Shown: positions 1 to 14,700 of the stretch, one piece after another | Layout: each line of letters begins with the position of its first letter | How positions within the stretch are numbered: the stretch's first letter is position 1 | Assembly: GCA_021432635.1 (NCBI GenBank) | Contig: MU270112.1 | Span: forward strand, 23,002 to 87,001 | DNA: 64,000 nt | Direction of reading: 5' to 3' | Source: Thozetella sp. PMI_491 | Lineage: Eukaryota; Ascomycota; Sordariomycetes; Chaetosphaeriales; Chaetosphaeriaceae | Made by a program: the position numbers and the translations under genes | Notes under the pieces: model-generated | Database searches by the model: none | Seen by the model: only the letters and a program-made list of their open reading frames with translations | What the model was told of the DNA's origin: nothing

Positions 1-183
1 ATAATAATCTAATAAAAAGTAGTATTATTATTATTAGCTACTACTCCTTACCCTATTTTATATAAGATATATTTATTTAAAATAAATCTTTTTAATTAAA
101 GATAAATAAATAGTATTATAAAATATATAAACCTAGCTATAATATATATTAAGCTAAATATATTAATTTAAATAGAAATTATA
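1..183. other. RIP-degraded AT-rich flank
   Basis: Almost pure A/T sequence with no readable gene. It continues leftward out of the window and abuts the left long terminal repeat of the first retrotransposon. I see nothing specific in it. Confidence 0.7.
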
Positions 184-512
184 TATAAAGCCTTAAAGTA
201 TATAGCCTTATAATAAAGTATATAACTATAAGTAAAACTTAAAAGGTTTTTAAATAAGAAAGAATAACTAATATAACTCTAGTATAAGCTATAAGTAGCC
301 TAGGAGTTAAGCAGGAAATATAAGGGCTTTAAAGCTAAGTTAAGACTAAATTTAAGAAGAGAACCCTTTCCTTATATAAGTAGAAACCTTAAGGGCCTTA
401 AACTTAAGAATTTTAAGGATTAGTTTTTATTATAGTTTTAATACTAGTATTAAATATATTCCTCTTCTTATAGCTAAGCTTTTACTCTTTAAGACTTGTT
501 TAAAGTATTATA
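184..512 (+). repeat. left LTR of element 1
   Basis: Direct repeat of 6896-7224, about 329 bp. It is more strongly degraded than its partner. The ends are approximate because the terminal TG and CA have been mutated. Confidence 0.8.
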
Positions 513-3500
513 ATTCTAATCCTTTTACTTAAAGCTCTCTTATAAAAAGGTAAATAGCTAATAAGTTAACTTTAAATAACTTATAACTCTCTAAGGAATA
601 TCTTTAGCTATAATAATAATAAATATTATTATAAGTAGTAAATTAAATAAGCTATTAAATACTATCCTAACTCTAAAAGCTATAGAAGAGTAGACTTAAA
701 CCCTAGAAAATAACTTGTAAAATATAATTAACTAAGTCTAAGTATATATTAATACCTTAGAGGATTTACTATAGCTTTAAGCTAAAAAAGTATAATTATT
801 ATATTAAATTAAAAGTATATCCTTATAAAAATATTATTAATCTTATTTTAAAAGTATAGACTTTTAAGATAATAACTTAGATAAAGAAGTTAAGGTTTAT
901 TATTTAATATAGTTACTTTATATAATCTTATATTAAGTATAAGATAATTAACTTATTAATATTTAATATACTTTTAATAAGGCTTTATAAAGATATAAAT
1001 TAAATTAAAACTAGATCTTATTAATACTTAATAATATAGATAAAAACTATTATATTTAATAGAATAAATACTTAGACTTAATAAATAAAACACTTTAAAA
1101 TTAAGCTTAAAATATATAGGAAACTTTTTAAATATAGATTTTAAACCTAGTTAAAAATACTAGAAATAAAAACATAAATATATTAATATAAATAAAAGAG
1201 GCTTATTAATAAAGTAATTAAAGCTCTTAAGATTTTTAACTTTATTTAAATAGCCTAGAAAAGTATAAGCCTTAAAAGATAAAAGAAGAAAGTGCTTTAT
1301 TCTTTTATAATAAGCTTAATATTAAACTATAAAACTACTTAGTATTATATAGTAATAATCTACTTAAGAATTACTAGGAAATAATAGTTAAAGCAAAAAT
1401 AATATAAGAAGCTTATTTTACCTATAAAAATTAGATTAGAATAAATAACTAAGCTTTTCAACCTTTAAAGCTTTTATAAAAGTATTAATTATTATGCCTT
1501 AAAACCTTAAAAATCTTAAGGAGTTCTTTAAGAAGAATATATAAAAACCTAGTAAAGAGATATTAAACCACTTAATAAATAAGAATATTTATTATTATAA
1601 TTATAATATATTAAAGTATTATACTAACTAATACTTTTAATTAAGAAAGACTATTTTTACTTTTAAGTATAAGGTTTAAAAAATCTAATTAAAGTAAGAG
1701 GAAAAAAAAGAATATTAGATAATACTTTAAACTAGTATTTAATATAAGAGTAATTATAACTCTTATTCTTTTTATAAAGGGGATAATTTACTTTTAAAAT
1801 ACTTTATTATAAACTATAAAGTTATAGTTAATCTTAATACTTATTTTATTATAAGCCTTATAAATTATATAAGTATTTCTACTTATAATATATATTAAAT
1901 TAACCTAGAAATAAAAGATTATTAAAGTTAAATTAAGACTTATTTATATCTTTATCTTATAATAAATTATAAGGTATTAAAAAAAGGGAGTAAAGTCTTA
2001 TTATTTAATAATACTTTAAGTATATATAAGATATTTTTAAATATTAAATCTAACTAATAATAGTATAAATAATATTTTTACTAGATTAAAATAAATAATC
2101 TATAATAATTTATTAAATATTTATATAATAAAGTAGTTATTTTTATTATTATTAAAACCTTTAAACTTATATTAATAAATAAGATAATTAAGTTAAAAGA
2201 GAAAAAAAGGAAAATTAAAAAACTATTAAAGGAGCTTTAAGCTTATATTATAGTCTTTAATTATAAGAAAGTAAAGTTCTTACCTTTTTTTAAGAATATT
2301 AATTATATTATTAATCTTATACTTAATTTTATATTATTATATAAATAAACTTACTCTTTTTCTTATATAAAGCTTTAAAAAGCTAAAAGATATATCTAAG
2401 AGAAGCTTATAAAAGAATATATATAAGCCTTTAAGAGTCTTATAAAAGTATTTATTTTATTTATTTCTAAGAAAGATAAAATATTATAGTTATATATAGA
2501 TTATAAGAGATTTAATAAAGTAATAATAAAGAATTATTATACTCTCTCTTTAATTTTAAAGATTTTTAATAGGATTTTAAGAGCTAAAGTGTTTTTAAAC
2601 TAGATATTAAAAAAGCTTATTATAAGATTTAAATAAAAAAAGAAGATAAGTAAAAGATAGTGTTTTAGACTTAATATAGTTATTATAAGTACCTAGTTAT
2701 ACTTTTTAGCCTTATTAATATATTAGTAATATTTTAAAGTTGTATATATATTACTCTTAATATCTTATTAAATTATATTTATATAGCTTATTTTAATAAT
2801 ATATTAGTCTTTATAAAAGACTAAGAAAGTTATATTTAAGCTTTATATATTATATTAAATTACTTAAAAGATATATAGTTATATATTAAAACTAATATAT
2901 ATACTTTTTATAAAGACTAAATAAAATTCCTTAGATTTATTATCTTAGACTAAAAAATTATAATAAATCTAGCTAGGATTTAAACTATAATTAAATAGCT
3001 TATACTTAAGATATACTATAATATCTAAGTATTTTTAAGCTTTTATAACTTTTATTAATACTTTATAACTAAATATATTAAGATTATATAACCCTTAATA
3101 ATACTTTTTAAAGAAAATATAAAGGAAAAGAAACTAGGGAAGATAATCTTTAAAAATAAGGAAATATAAATATTTTATTACTCTATTAAGGAGTTTTAAT
3201 AAGTGTTTTTATTATAATACTTTAATTTAAAAAGGCTTATATATATAGATATTAATACCTTTAACTTTATAAGGTTAGTTATACTTTTATAACTTAATAA
3301 CTAAGAAGTTTAATACTTTATAACTTTTTACTTTATTAAGTGTTAAAGAGTAAAGCTTAACTATTATATTAAAAATAAAGAGATAATAACTATAATAAAA
3401 GCCTTTAAATATTAATATTATTACTTAAAAGATAATAAATACCTAATATAAGCTTACTTAGACTATATAAATCTTTAGAGGTTTATAAAGTAATTATAAC

Positions 3501-6500
3501 TAAAAGGCTAATAAGCTTATTAATATATTTACTTAGTAAGATTTAATGTTAAGATTTATTATTAGCCTAAAAGGTTAAACCTAATAGATAAACTTTTAAG
3601 ATAACTAGACTATATAAGAGAAATAAATTAAGCTTATAAGATATTATATTTAGCTATACTATAAGAAAAGCTTTAAACTATATAAAACCTTAATAATATA
3701 ATATTTATAATATAAAATATCTTAAGTTAAAAAGATTTAAAAAAGACTTTTAAGGAGATTATTAGGGAATAAGAAATAGTTTTTATCCTTATAATAAACT
3801 AAGAGAGTTAAAATAAGAGTTATTTTAAATAAAGCCTAATATAATATTATATTAAAGTATATTATATCTAAGCTAAGTAAAGTAAAGACTTAAAAATAAC
3901 TCTTAATAAGTTTATATTAAAAATATAAGAGATTAACTAAGAGATATAAAAATAAATTATAAGAGTAAAAGACTTAAAACTAAATAAAAACCTTAAAAAA
4001 GCTAGATATAAATAGTAAACCCTAAAAAAAGCTTTATATATTATAATAAATTATAAATATTAAATAGATTATCTTTAAAATAAGAGGTTCTTATTTTATA
4101 CTATAATAATCTTTTAACTAGTTATAATAATAATAAGAGGATAAGAGAACTTATTAGTTATAGTTTTACTTAGAGAGGTTTAAATAAAAAGATTAAAGAA
4201 TATATTACTAGCTATAAAATCTATTAGAGAATAATAATAAAATATTATTAATCTTATAGTAAGTTATAACTACTTTTCTTACTTATTTAACCCTAGGATA
4301 AATTATTAATAGACTTTATTATTAAGTTATTACTTATAAAATATATAGGCTAAAATATAGATATAATATTAGTTAAAATAAAATATTATATTAAAGTATA
4401 TAAATTTATACTAGTATTATTTATTATAAACTTAGTAGAGTTATTAATAGTATTTTATTATAAAATTAAGCTAAAATATAATTTATCTTAAGAAATAGTT
4501 TTAAATAAGAGGTTTATTTTTATTAATAAGTTTTAAGGGTAGTTATATTATTAAACTAAGATATAAAAGCAACTCTTTACTACTTATTATTTATAAATAA
4601 ATAGATAAACTAAGTAGATAAATTAAGTCTTAAAATATTATTTATATTATTATTATAGTAAAGAATAACTTAACTAGTTATAGTTATTTTTAATTATTAA
4701 ATATATATATAATAATACTAAAAGTATTATAATAAAGATAAGCTCCTTTAAAGTATTACTAAGATATTCTCTAGACTTTTAAAACTAAATTAAGGATAAT
4801 TTACCTAAGAAGAAAATACTAGCTATTATAAAATATATTTAAAAGCTTTATAACTTAAGAGAAAAGTTATAAGTATTAAAAGTAAGTAATAAAGATATAA
4901 ACTAAGTGTTATAATAAAAAGTATATATAGTTAAAACTAAAATATAATAACTTTATAAGGCTTTTAATTAAGAATCTTAGGCTAAAAAGAGTAAACCTAA
5001 AGCTAAGACCTAAGTATATTAAACTATTAAAAGTCTTTAAACTTATAAGATTATAAGTATATAAAATAGCTTTATTAAAGAAATATAATTACTTATATAA
5101 TATATTCTTAATAAGCTTATTAAAACTATAATATCTTTTAAAAAAAAGAGTATTTAAAAGACTTTATAAAGCTACTTAACCTTAAAGATAATCTTAAAGA
5201 ATAAGAAGTTAAAAAAGTATAAAAGGAAAAGATTAAAGAGAATAAAGTTTTTTACTTAGTTAATTAGGTAAACTAGCCTATAAAATATAACTAATAAGTC
5301 TTTATTAAAGATATATAAAATACTTAAAAGGCTATTAAAGTATATTAAAAAAAGAAAAGAGGGTTAAAATACTAGTAAATTATAGATAATACTTAATAGT
5401 TATAAAAAAGTATTACTTAAAGATCTTAATATTAAAAAGTAAGATTATAATTATTAATTATATAGTTAAGTTATACTTATCTAAATAATTAAAAAAAACT
5501 AATAATAGTAAAAACTACTTAAAATTATATAGATATCTAAATATTAAACATTAGAAATATTATTATAAAGCTAGGCTATAAAGCTAAAGATTTACTTATT
5601 ATTAAAAGAAGTCGCTTAATAATAAATACTATTAAGAGTAATAAGACTATAATAATTAAAAACTATAGAAATTATAATAATTTTATTATAAATCTAGATA
5701 AAAATAGCTTTATTATCCTTTAAATATATTATAAGTATCTTATTTATATACTTATTAAAGTATTTATAAGCTTATAACTAGGCTATTATATTTTTATCTT
5801 TAACTATACTATAAGATAAGATATTTAACTCTTAGTTAAGTATAATTATATAACTACTATCTTATAAGAATATATTAGTAAGATATTACTAAAATAATAC
5901 TAAAATAAGAGAGACTTATAATAAGATTAATAATGGTTTAATATTAGTTTAAAGACTATAATAAAATAAAAAGAGTATATTACTTATATATAAACTAATA
6001 ATACTCTTAAAAAATACCTTAGAAACTAAGGTTAGTTAAAAGGGTTTTCTTAGGGAAGCCTTACTACTTATAGACTATATTTTAAGCTTTTTAATATTTA
6101 AGAGTTTATACTCCTTTTTATAAGTAGTTATAAAAGTATAAAAAACTAAGACAATATATATTATAAATAGCTTAATAACTTTATATTAAGCTATAATTAC
6201 CTTATTTTTATTAGAGGTATATATAAAAAGCTTTAGCTTTTTAATTAAATAGTGTTTAATAATATTAAAAGTCTTTTTAAAAGACTTAAATAAGAATAAA
6301 GTATTACCTAGGATAATAATAAGAACTTATTAAGGGCTTTATTAGTAAAACCACCTTAAAAAACTTATAATTAAAATAGAAAATCCTCCTAATTTATATA
6401 ACTTTTTACCCTTTTTATAAGAAGTATAATATAAAGAGTTAATATTTTTAAAGAGTAAAGCTAAAGGCTTTACCTTGCTTTTTTTTAACTATATCTAGTT

Positions 6501-6895
6501 AAGAAGTAATAGCCTTATTATAAAGTAGGATATCTTTAAAAAATAAGGGTGATTAGCTTTATTTTAATAGTAAATTAAAAAGAAATTATAGGAAAATATA
6601 ATAATAATAATAAAAAGGATTAAAGTAACTAATATAAGAATAATAAACTAAAGGTAAAAAGAAAGGGATTACTAAGAGATTCTAAAGAAAAAAGAAAGAG
6701 TTTTTACACCTAGGGTAAAATAAAGCTAAAAAGCTAAGAGGCTAATAAAAATAAAATAATTATAACACTAAAATTTACTAGAGTAACCTAAACTAAATTA
6801 TATTATATCTATATTTAAAACCTAAAGAAGTCTTTATAATTACCTAGTTAGACCTTATTATAATTAAGGATAGCTATATTAAAAGAGAAGATAAT

Positions 6896-7224
6896 TATAA
6901 GGCTTTAGAGTATATAGCCTTATAATAAAGTATATAGTTATAAGTAGAACCTAAAAGGTTCCTAAGTAAGAAAGAATAGCTAGTATAACTCTAATATAAG
7001 CTATAAATAGCCTAAGAGTTAGATAGGAAATATAAGAGCTTTAAAGCTAAGTTAGGACTAAATCTAGGAAGAAAACTCTTCTCTTATATAAGTAAGAACC
7101 TTATAGGCCTCGAATTTAAGGACCTTAAGGATTAGTCTCTATTATAGTCATAGTGTTAACACTAAATATATTCCCCTTTTTATAGCTAAGCTTTTACTCT
7201 TTAAGATTTGCCTAGGATATTATA
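6896..7224 (+). repeat. right LTR of element 1
   Basis: Direct repeat of 184-512 in perfect register. It keeps more C and G than the left copy, for example near 7108-7170, so RIP was uneven between the two LTRs. Confidence 0.8.
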
Positions 7225-7860
7225 TTATATAACTATTAATTTAAAAGCCTAAGCTAAGAGAGGTTTTAATTTAAATATAAAACATTTAAAATAATAATAA
7301 AAGATATTAATACCTACTAACTACTTAAGAGGAAATACTTTAGTATATATTATAGTAATAAAAGCTTCTCCTTAACTTATTTTAATAATATTCCTTTAAG
7401 TCTTAAATATTTATATATTATACTTAAAGCTAGTCTTAAGTTATCCAGCTAATTCTTTTAAATAAATTAATAGCTATAAAGTTATAATAAACTCTATCTA
7501 TAATTTAAAGTTAATTTATATTATTAAAGTTGTTTAAGAATTAACAAGGTAATAACTTATAAAATAAGAGTTAATAATCCTATAATTAAAGCTATTATAA
7601 GTATTAAATTTATATAAGATATATGCCTTAATTATAATAAGGATATATATTATTATTCTACTAGTTATTTAAATTTTAAAGAGTATATAATATTAATTTT
7701 ATATAGCTAATTATCTTTAAAGTAGTAAGACCTACTACTTAAATATAAAAGTCTTTAGCTATTATATATTAAATACTTTCTAATAATTTATATTTCTAAG
7801 CTATATTATAGCTTAGTTTTTAAGGTATATTAATCTATATTAATATACTATTAAAAAAAG
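7225..7860. other. AT-rich repeat remnant up to the island edge
   Basis: RIP-like AT-rich sequence with no identifiable repeat family or gene. Composition changes abruptly near 7860, where normal GC content begins. Confidence 0.6.
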
Positions 7861-8747
7861 AGAATGAAGATCTAAATGTGCTGGGTAGTATAGAGAAACA
7901 GATATGGGAGTACACTGAATTTGAAGCGATCAGGTACAGTTAGAGTGCTATCTGACCTCTATCTATTAGAGTGATTTCCTAGGGCCTTGCTAGGGCCAAG
8001 ACTAGTAAAAGACAAGCAAGGAGATGTCTACTAGTAATGTTTATGTTAAAATAAAGAGTGGTAGATTGAGAGTCGATTATCGATCCAAACTTTAAGGGTG
8101 ACTGTGGATGACTGAATAGGGTGTGAATCAATAACTATATGTGGATCAAGACCTGATTTTGTATTGATGTATCGATTTAGACTTTAAGGGCGACAATTGA
8201 TGATTGACCTGGATGTAACTCAACAGCGATTTACGGATTCAGACTTTTTCCGCTACGTCAATTCTCTCGTTGAGTGGGCCATCCTGCGCGCTGTAACCAC
8301 TACGCTAGCCATCTACCTAAGTCAACGCGTATGTTTCGGTCATGCGTAACCAGTGTTGTCTCTTTAAGAGAATGCTTGCTATGAAAATAACTATGAACTA
8401 AACGTTTAATGAAACAAGCGTTGTGGTATCAACAAACGTTGTCGTAGATTCTGATATATAATATGGGGCAATACTGTATAGTACTCCGTACACTCTTGGT
8501 TTAATTGTCACAAGAGTACGTGAAAGCTAGAGTGGCACGGAGCATATCTTACCCACCCAGCATCTGGAGGCGCATAGTCACACGAAATCTGTTTCCTACC
8601 TGCGCCTGGGCAATTCAAGATTCTGGGGATAAGCTGCCAATTGTTTTTTTATGCTCTGTCCACCCGCCAAATGACTCGAAACGTTATCCTAAAGGGCCAA
8701 GACGTGACTTGACGTCGCCATGAGTAGATGCTGCTTCAACGGTAATC
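7861..8747. other. non-coding margin downstream of the PKS, with a degenerate repeat motif
   Basis: No gene is supported. A motif around 'actttaaggg' recurs at about 8089 and 8181 with a similar following segment (GAC...TGATTGA-like), giving a degenerate period of about 92 bp. A third, shorter match lies near 8240. The stretch next to 8748 is the 3' flank of the PKS gene; no clear polyadenylation signal stands out. Confidence 0.4.
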
Positions 8748-11700
8748 TCAAGCCGCCGTGGCACCCTGGGCATCCAGCTTCACGAGTTTGCTAACTTTGG
8801 CGATGTTCTCGCTCAGTTTGGCCATGCTCTCATCCCCCATGATGTCGAGGACATCCACGTCGGCGGCCATATTTTTGTTCAACCAGTTTCGGAACTCCAC
8901 CGCCACCAGCGAGTCGACGCCATAAAAGTGGATGGGCTTGCTCGTGTCGACGTCCTCAGGTGCGGTGGCCATGACAGACGCTAAACGCCTCACAACTGCC
9001 TCCAGGACGATAGCGGACGCTTCTTCCAGCGTTGTCGCCATTTGCAACGCGGCGCGAGTCGCTGCAAAGGACTCCCGCTCCTCGCCGCCGTCCAAAGACC
9101 CGTCCGAGCTCGACTGGAGCAGGGTGAACAGCGGGTAGTTGAGGAAGGAGGGCTCGGGGATTCCTTTGCGCATGAAGGCGGCTCGGGTAGCGAGTCCAAC
9201 GGCGACTTGGGCGTCCTCGGTCATTGCTGCATTCATGCAGTATTCCAAGACCGCGTGGAACTCGTCCTCTCGGATCGATTTTACAGCGAGTGCGTAAGGA
9301 TTTAGTGTGTCTTGATGCTCAGCAATGAATCCGACTGAAAGCATGCTTCCGAGGTCGATGCTGGTGCCGGGAACGCCGTTACGTTTACGATACTCGGCTA
9401 ACGCATCTTGGTACGTATTTCCCGCGGCATAGTTTGACTGTCCTCGGTTGCCAATAATGCCGCAGATCGACGACAACATGATGAAGAAGTCCATATCTCG
9501 GGGCAACTGCTCGTGCAGATTCCAGGAACCCTGTACCTTTGGAGCCACCGCGGCCATGAATTCTCGGTGCTGCATCGTCTCGAAAGCCGAATCCTAGGAA
9601 ACAAAAGCAAGTGAGCAACAAAACCCCAGAGACTTCGTAGAAAACCCCCCTCCCCGGCTGCCATCGTCTTGGAGGTAGGAAACGGGTCACAGACCTTGAG
9701 TTGCATAGCACCTTGGATGCACCCTCGTATGGGTGGCATGGAGCCCGAGGACTCCGACAGTGCGCGGTGTAAATCACCAGAGTTGCTGACATCACAGGAG
9801 AAAGCCATGGCTTGGCATCCGCCTGCCTCCAGCTCTTGCAATAATTGCTGGGCAGCTTCGCTGGATGCACCATTGCGGGAGAGGAATATCAGGTTTCGCG
9901 CACCGCGCGAAACCATCCACCTTGCCGTGCTACGACCTAGACCTCCCAATCCTCCCGAGAGAACGTAGCTGGCATCGGCCCGGAGACGATATTGCTTGTG
10001 CGGTCGGGGAATCACCTATTTGCAGTTCGGTTAGGAGGGCGATAATGGAGAATGGGAGGAGGTGTTAGACAAACCGGTACAAGATCGCCAGGGTTGGCAG
10101 TAAGCACAACCTTGCCGATGTGGTTCCCAGACTGAAGGAGTCGGAAACACTCCTCCATCTTGCTGTATGGGAAGATGTTCAGGGGATTCGGTTTTGTGAA
10201 GACCCCCTCCTCCCAGCACTTCATTGTGTCCCGAAGCAGCCTCGCCGTGGTCTTTTGATCCAGTCTCATGACAGTTTCTAGATCACATGAGGCGAATGTG
10301 ACGTTTCGGGAAAAAGGAAACATGTCGAGTCGCCTATTGGAGTAAATGTCGCGTTTTCCGATCTCCACAAACCGCCCAAACGGTGCTATGCAGTCCCATG
10401 ACACCCGGAGGGCCTCTCCCGAGAGGGAATTGAGGATCACATCTACTCCACGGTTCTTGGTGAGGCGCATGATGCCCTTGGAAAATACCAGGTCTCGACT
10501 AGAGAATATGTGGTCCTCAGGGATGCCGTAAGTCTCCATCAGGATGTCCTTCTTCTCTTCCGTGGAGACTGTGGCAAAGATCTCAGCCCCGACGTGACGG
10601 GCGAGCATGACGGCGGCCTGTCCGACGCCGCCGGCCGCGGCATGGATCAGCACAGATTCGTCGCTGCGCAATCTCGCCAGATCGACAAGACAGTAGTAGG
10701 CGGTGCAGGCAACCACAGGAAGGGCGGCGGCTTCTTCAAAGCTTAGGGCGTCTGGGATCTTGGCGACAGCTACGCTTACAGTGCGAGCGAAGGTCTGAAA
10801 GCAACCGGTGCGGGACGCCAATATGGCAACGCGGTCTCCCACGTTCACGTCCTTGACCATTTTGCCGATTCGGCTGACGATTCCCGCGCCTTCGGCACCG
10901 AGGGTATCACCTCGGACCTCGCCCATGGCGCTCATCACGTCTCGGAAGTTGAGACCGGTCGCCCGAATCTCTACCTCGACGTCGTCCGGTTCGAGGTCGG
11001 TGCTGTACACGTCGCAGTCCACGAACTGCAACCTGTTGAGCAGACCAGGGCAGCCCGTGCTCAGCTTCAAGCAACGAGTGGGGTCGGATCGGAATGGTTG
11101 CGGTGTCGTCATGGCCTTCCCGGTTCGTGCTACCAAGAAGTCGTCCAGGGATGGTGCATTGACCAGGCGGTTGATGAGCACGACATTGTCCGAAACCATA
11201 TACTCGGCATTGCGCTGCTGGCCGTCTTGCAGGAACTGGTAGCCGTATATCCCCGAAACGTTGGACGCGATGTAGCTGGAGGGAATGCTCAGCAGCTCCT
11301 GCGTAGGCTTGTCAAATGCGAGGATAACGAGGTTGGACCCGTCTAGGTCCCTCTCCCACCGCAGGCTCCGGAGGATTCCAGTGGAAAGGGCCATGCCAGG
11401 TTCTGCCACAGCATCCGCTTTTATCCAGAGCACCCCTCTACAGGTCGTCAGAAGCCGGCGCACGGTCGCAAACTGGTCTTCCGTGATGGTGGGGAACACG
11501 GGGCTGCCGAGTTCGTCCAGGACGATGGCGTTCATCTCCTTCAGATCAAACCTCTCGAGGCCACAATAGTCGGTGATGATTTCCACAGAATGCACGCCAC
11601 GAGCCTCTAGGGATGCCTTGACCTCGACTGCCAGACCGTGGAGGCTGGCCGGACAGAACAATCCCGTCGTCGCTTCCGGAAGGATCGGGGGCTGAGTAGG

Positions 11701-14700
11701 CTCTGGCGAGGTGGAGATTATCAAGCTTTGAGCGTGAATACCGTCGTCATCGTGGTCACGGAGGGAGATATCAGCGCCACTGAAGCCTGCCTTCCGCAGT
11801 TGTTCGTCCCACTGGGATTCCTTCAGCAGGGGACCGAGCTGTCGATTCTCCTCTTCTCCGAGCCACCATCCCGGAAGCGTCCCAAAGATCAGGCCGCCGG
11901 AGAGCAACTCTAGATTCACGGCTTCCTGCAGGAGCAGTTTACCTCCGGCCCTGAGGAGGCGTCGCACATTGCCGAGCGTCCGCTCGAGATTCCTGGTCGC
12001 GTGCAAGACATTCGCCGCGATGACAACATCGTACTGACCCTCCTCGAAATCCTGTGCTGTTGGGTCTTGCTCAATATCGAGCTTTCGGAAATCGATGATG
12101 TGATTCCAGCTTCGGAACTTGGCCTTTGCCTTCTCGAAGAAGCCTGGGGAGATGTCCGTATAGGTGTATCTCGCTAGTCTGGAGAGGCCGTTGATCCCAG
12201 CCAGAGCCTCTAGCACAGGAAGCGTCGTACCGCCTGTGCCGGCCCCAATTTCCAAGACCCTCAGGTTGCTGTGTTTGAGGCTGAAGACGTCAAGATAGGA
12301 CCTCAGGTAGTGATGGATCGTCTCCGTCCCATGTACCTCTTGGTAATATGCATCCAGGAGATTGTCCTCAAACATGAGCTGCAGTGCGTCGGCCTCACGT
12401 CGCAATATCGAGACAAGATTGGAGCCGATTCGGATCGCCATGCGAGCTTCTGGTCCGGTTTTCTCAATCTCCTTGACGAGCTTTTCTCTCAGAGATGACA
12501 TCCTCATTACCGTATTCCACTCAGGGACCTGATGTAGCACGAGGCCCTTCTGGAACTGGGCTTGCTGGTGCTTCATCCATGTCAGGTACTTCTGGAGGTG
12601 TTCGGGCAAGTCGTCGAGCTTGTCGTTTTCGAGCTCCTTCAATGCTTGGTTCCCGTACATGACCGTAGCCAAGTTGAAAGCCTGTGCCATCTTCGTGACA
12701 GCCTCCACGCTGTGTTTGTCTGCTCTAAGATCCCGCTTGACGTGATTCTCCACTTGAAGATTGTCGAGAAGGTCGATGTCTGGCGCCCATCGAACTGCGT
12801 AGCCAAGTTGGCGATCCAGGTGACTGGAAGAATCGGATTGTAGTGGGACAAACTGAACGTCCTGGAACCGGATCTTGGGTGACTTTGTTTCTGGGTCCCA
12901 AGCGTCGATGGACCCTACGAATCGGTTGTAGGACTCTCTTGCTGCAACCGCGTGAGTGCGAAATTTGGACCGTGGCTCATTGGCCATGTCCCTCGCGACC
13001 CAGATTTCCTTGATGGCAACCGGAACCATGGGTTCCGCAAGCCTGTCCACACCGATCAAGTCCTGGGCTGCAGCGAGAAACACGTGCAGCATGCTGTCCA
13101 TGGTGGCAGGGTGGATAATATGTGGATGGGTGAACTTCATTGGCATCGATTCGGCAACGTCTGGGACACAGACGGTCCCCAGGGCTACTCCGGCATTCCC
13201 GCCCTTCGTGACGTCCGTCAGGTTCTTGAAGAGTGGGCCGAAAGAGAGGCCAACGGTCTCGAGCTCGGAGTATGACCGAACCATGTCATGCGGCAGCTTG
13301 CACGTATTGCTGTATTCCTCGAATTTCTGGAGCTGCGCCTGCCTTTCCAGCTCGGTTTCCTGCCCGCCCACGCCGGGGTTGTGGTGGGTCTTGTGTTCCG
13401 TGCTGATCATGCCCCGACAGTGCTCTCTCCAGTCGTCAGTGCTGGGGTTGTACGATAGAAGCTTGAAATCCCGCCAGATCCCAGAGACACCGAGGTTCGA
13501 CTCTTTAGTGGATGGCATGGAGAAAACCGTCTCTATGCCGTCTTCCGTTTCCGGGACCTGCAGGGCCGATATGATGGCTACGTCACGCAGCCGGAAGCCC
13601 GTCACCTTCACGCCCTCAGCTTCCGAGAGCTGGCGTGCGGCCTCGACGGCCATGATGAGGAAGCCGACTCCCGGATACAGGATGCGGCCGGTGACTCTGT
13701 GGTCCTTGAGCCACGGGTTCTCCGAGACGCGGATCGTATGTCTCCAAGCTGGGTCTTGATTCCTCCAGTCAGGCACCGGCGCCCCCAGCAGATCATGACG
13801 TGGCTGTTTCCGGAATCTGAAGTTCTTGCTAAGTCTACTCTCCGGCCAGTATTCCTGATCATGGTTGAAGGGATAGGATGGCAGATCTACTAGCATCCTT
13901 GGTCCGGAGACCTTTCCGCCGAGGCCGTGGGACTCGGCCATGTTCACGGCGGTTAGATCCACGGGATAGCCGCTGCAGAATAGCTTCCCGGCCGTCTGGA
14001 GTGTGCAGCTGACTCCGGGCTCTTTATTATGGACCAAGTAGGAGTAGTCCACGGTCTGGGTTGCTTGGTGCAAGGATAATGTGTCTCGAGAAGCACTCTG
14101 CAGGGCTGGATGAGGCCCTATCTCCAACAGGTGCTGCAGCGGGCCCTTGGATCCGCGATCCACGTGAAGCTTTTTTCTGCCTTCCTCTGCCGGGAAACAC
14201 ATTTTCTGAAGCGCATCGGAGAATCGGACAGGGCTCACTAAGTTGGTAACCCAGTATTCTGCAGACTGAAGCTCGGCGACGGAGACTTCGGCACCAGTGA
14301 CGGTCGAGAAGAAAGGACGAGAGCCGTGCCGCTTATCACTGTTCGATTGAGGTCTCTGCAAAACATCCTTGACGAGCTCTAGGTACTCTTGGGTGCCTGG
14401 CTTCATGTGGTTCGAGTGGTAGGCGTTGCGCACGCTTAATCTCTTATTGAAGACCCCCTTGTCGTTTAGCAATTGTTCCAGCCGGTCAATCTTGCGCTCG
14501 TCGCCGGACACAGTAATATTTCTGGGACTGTTGAAACAAGCCATGGTCAGTTCTCCCGGCAATTCCTGGTCTACCTCCCTCAGGTAGTCCTGGAGAGAGT
14601 CTGCGTCGACGCCCGCGGCTAGCATCGCGCCGCCTGACCCAGCGAGCTTCGCAGACACCACCCCACGGAAGTACGCAATGCCCCACGCGAATTCGCGGGC

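Larger units (their letters stand above)
184..7224 (+). mobile_element. Ty3/gypsy LTR retrotransposon, RIP-degraded
   Basis: A 7.0-kb element bounded by two direct repeats (about 184-512 and 6896-7224) that align without gaps at a constant offset of 6,712 bp. The interior is full of stops, but pol can be read through them on the plus strand. Near 2450-2750 lies a reverse-transcriptase block with a lysine-lysine-aspartate start, a degraded DYR..N motif and an NRYPLP-like stretch. An AYY.I motif and the remains of the MPFGLTNAP segment follow. A degraded integrase stretch of the AYHPQTDGQ type lies near 4560-4620. The gene order RT before integrase places it in Ty3/gypsy. Almost all differences between the two LTRs are C-to-T or G-to-A, as expected from RIP. 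No target-site duplication could be read. The element is dead. Confidence 0.85.

Noticed and set aside
1-7860. CRISPR-like or satellite arrays in the AT-rich block
   Set aside because: Apparent periodicity is low-complexity A/T sequence; no constant repeat with unique spacers was seen.
8284-8325. tRNA-like stretch on the minus strand with an A-box-like TAGCGTAGTGGT
   Set aside because: No B box and no foldable cloverleaf or acceptor stem could be found; not called as tRNA or SINE.
8505-8723. 72-codon open frame on the plus strand just past the PKS stop
   Set aside because: No recognisable motif, no splice structure and placed in the PKS 3' flank; likely chance.
9385-9873. Long alternative frames overlapping the PKS KR region
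   Set aside because: Shadows of exons 7 and 8 and of intron 7; the spliced PKS frame explains the sequence with correct KR motifs.
12956-13759. 267-codon open frame on the plus strand
   Set aside because: Antisense to the PKS DH region; its length follows from the GC-rich codon usage of the PKS and it has no motif.
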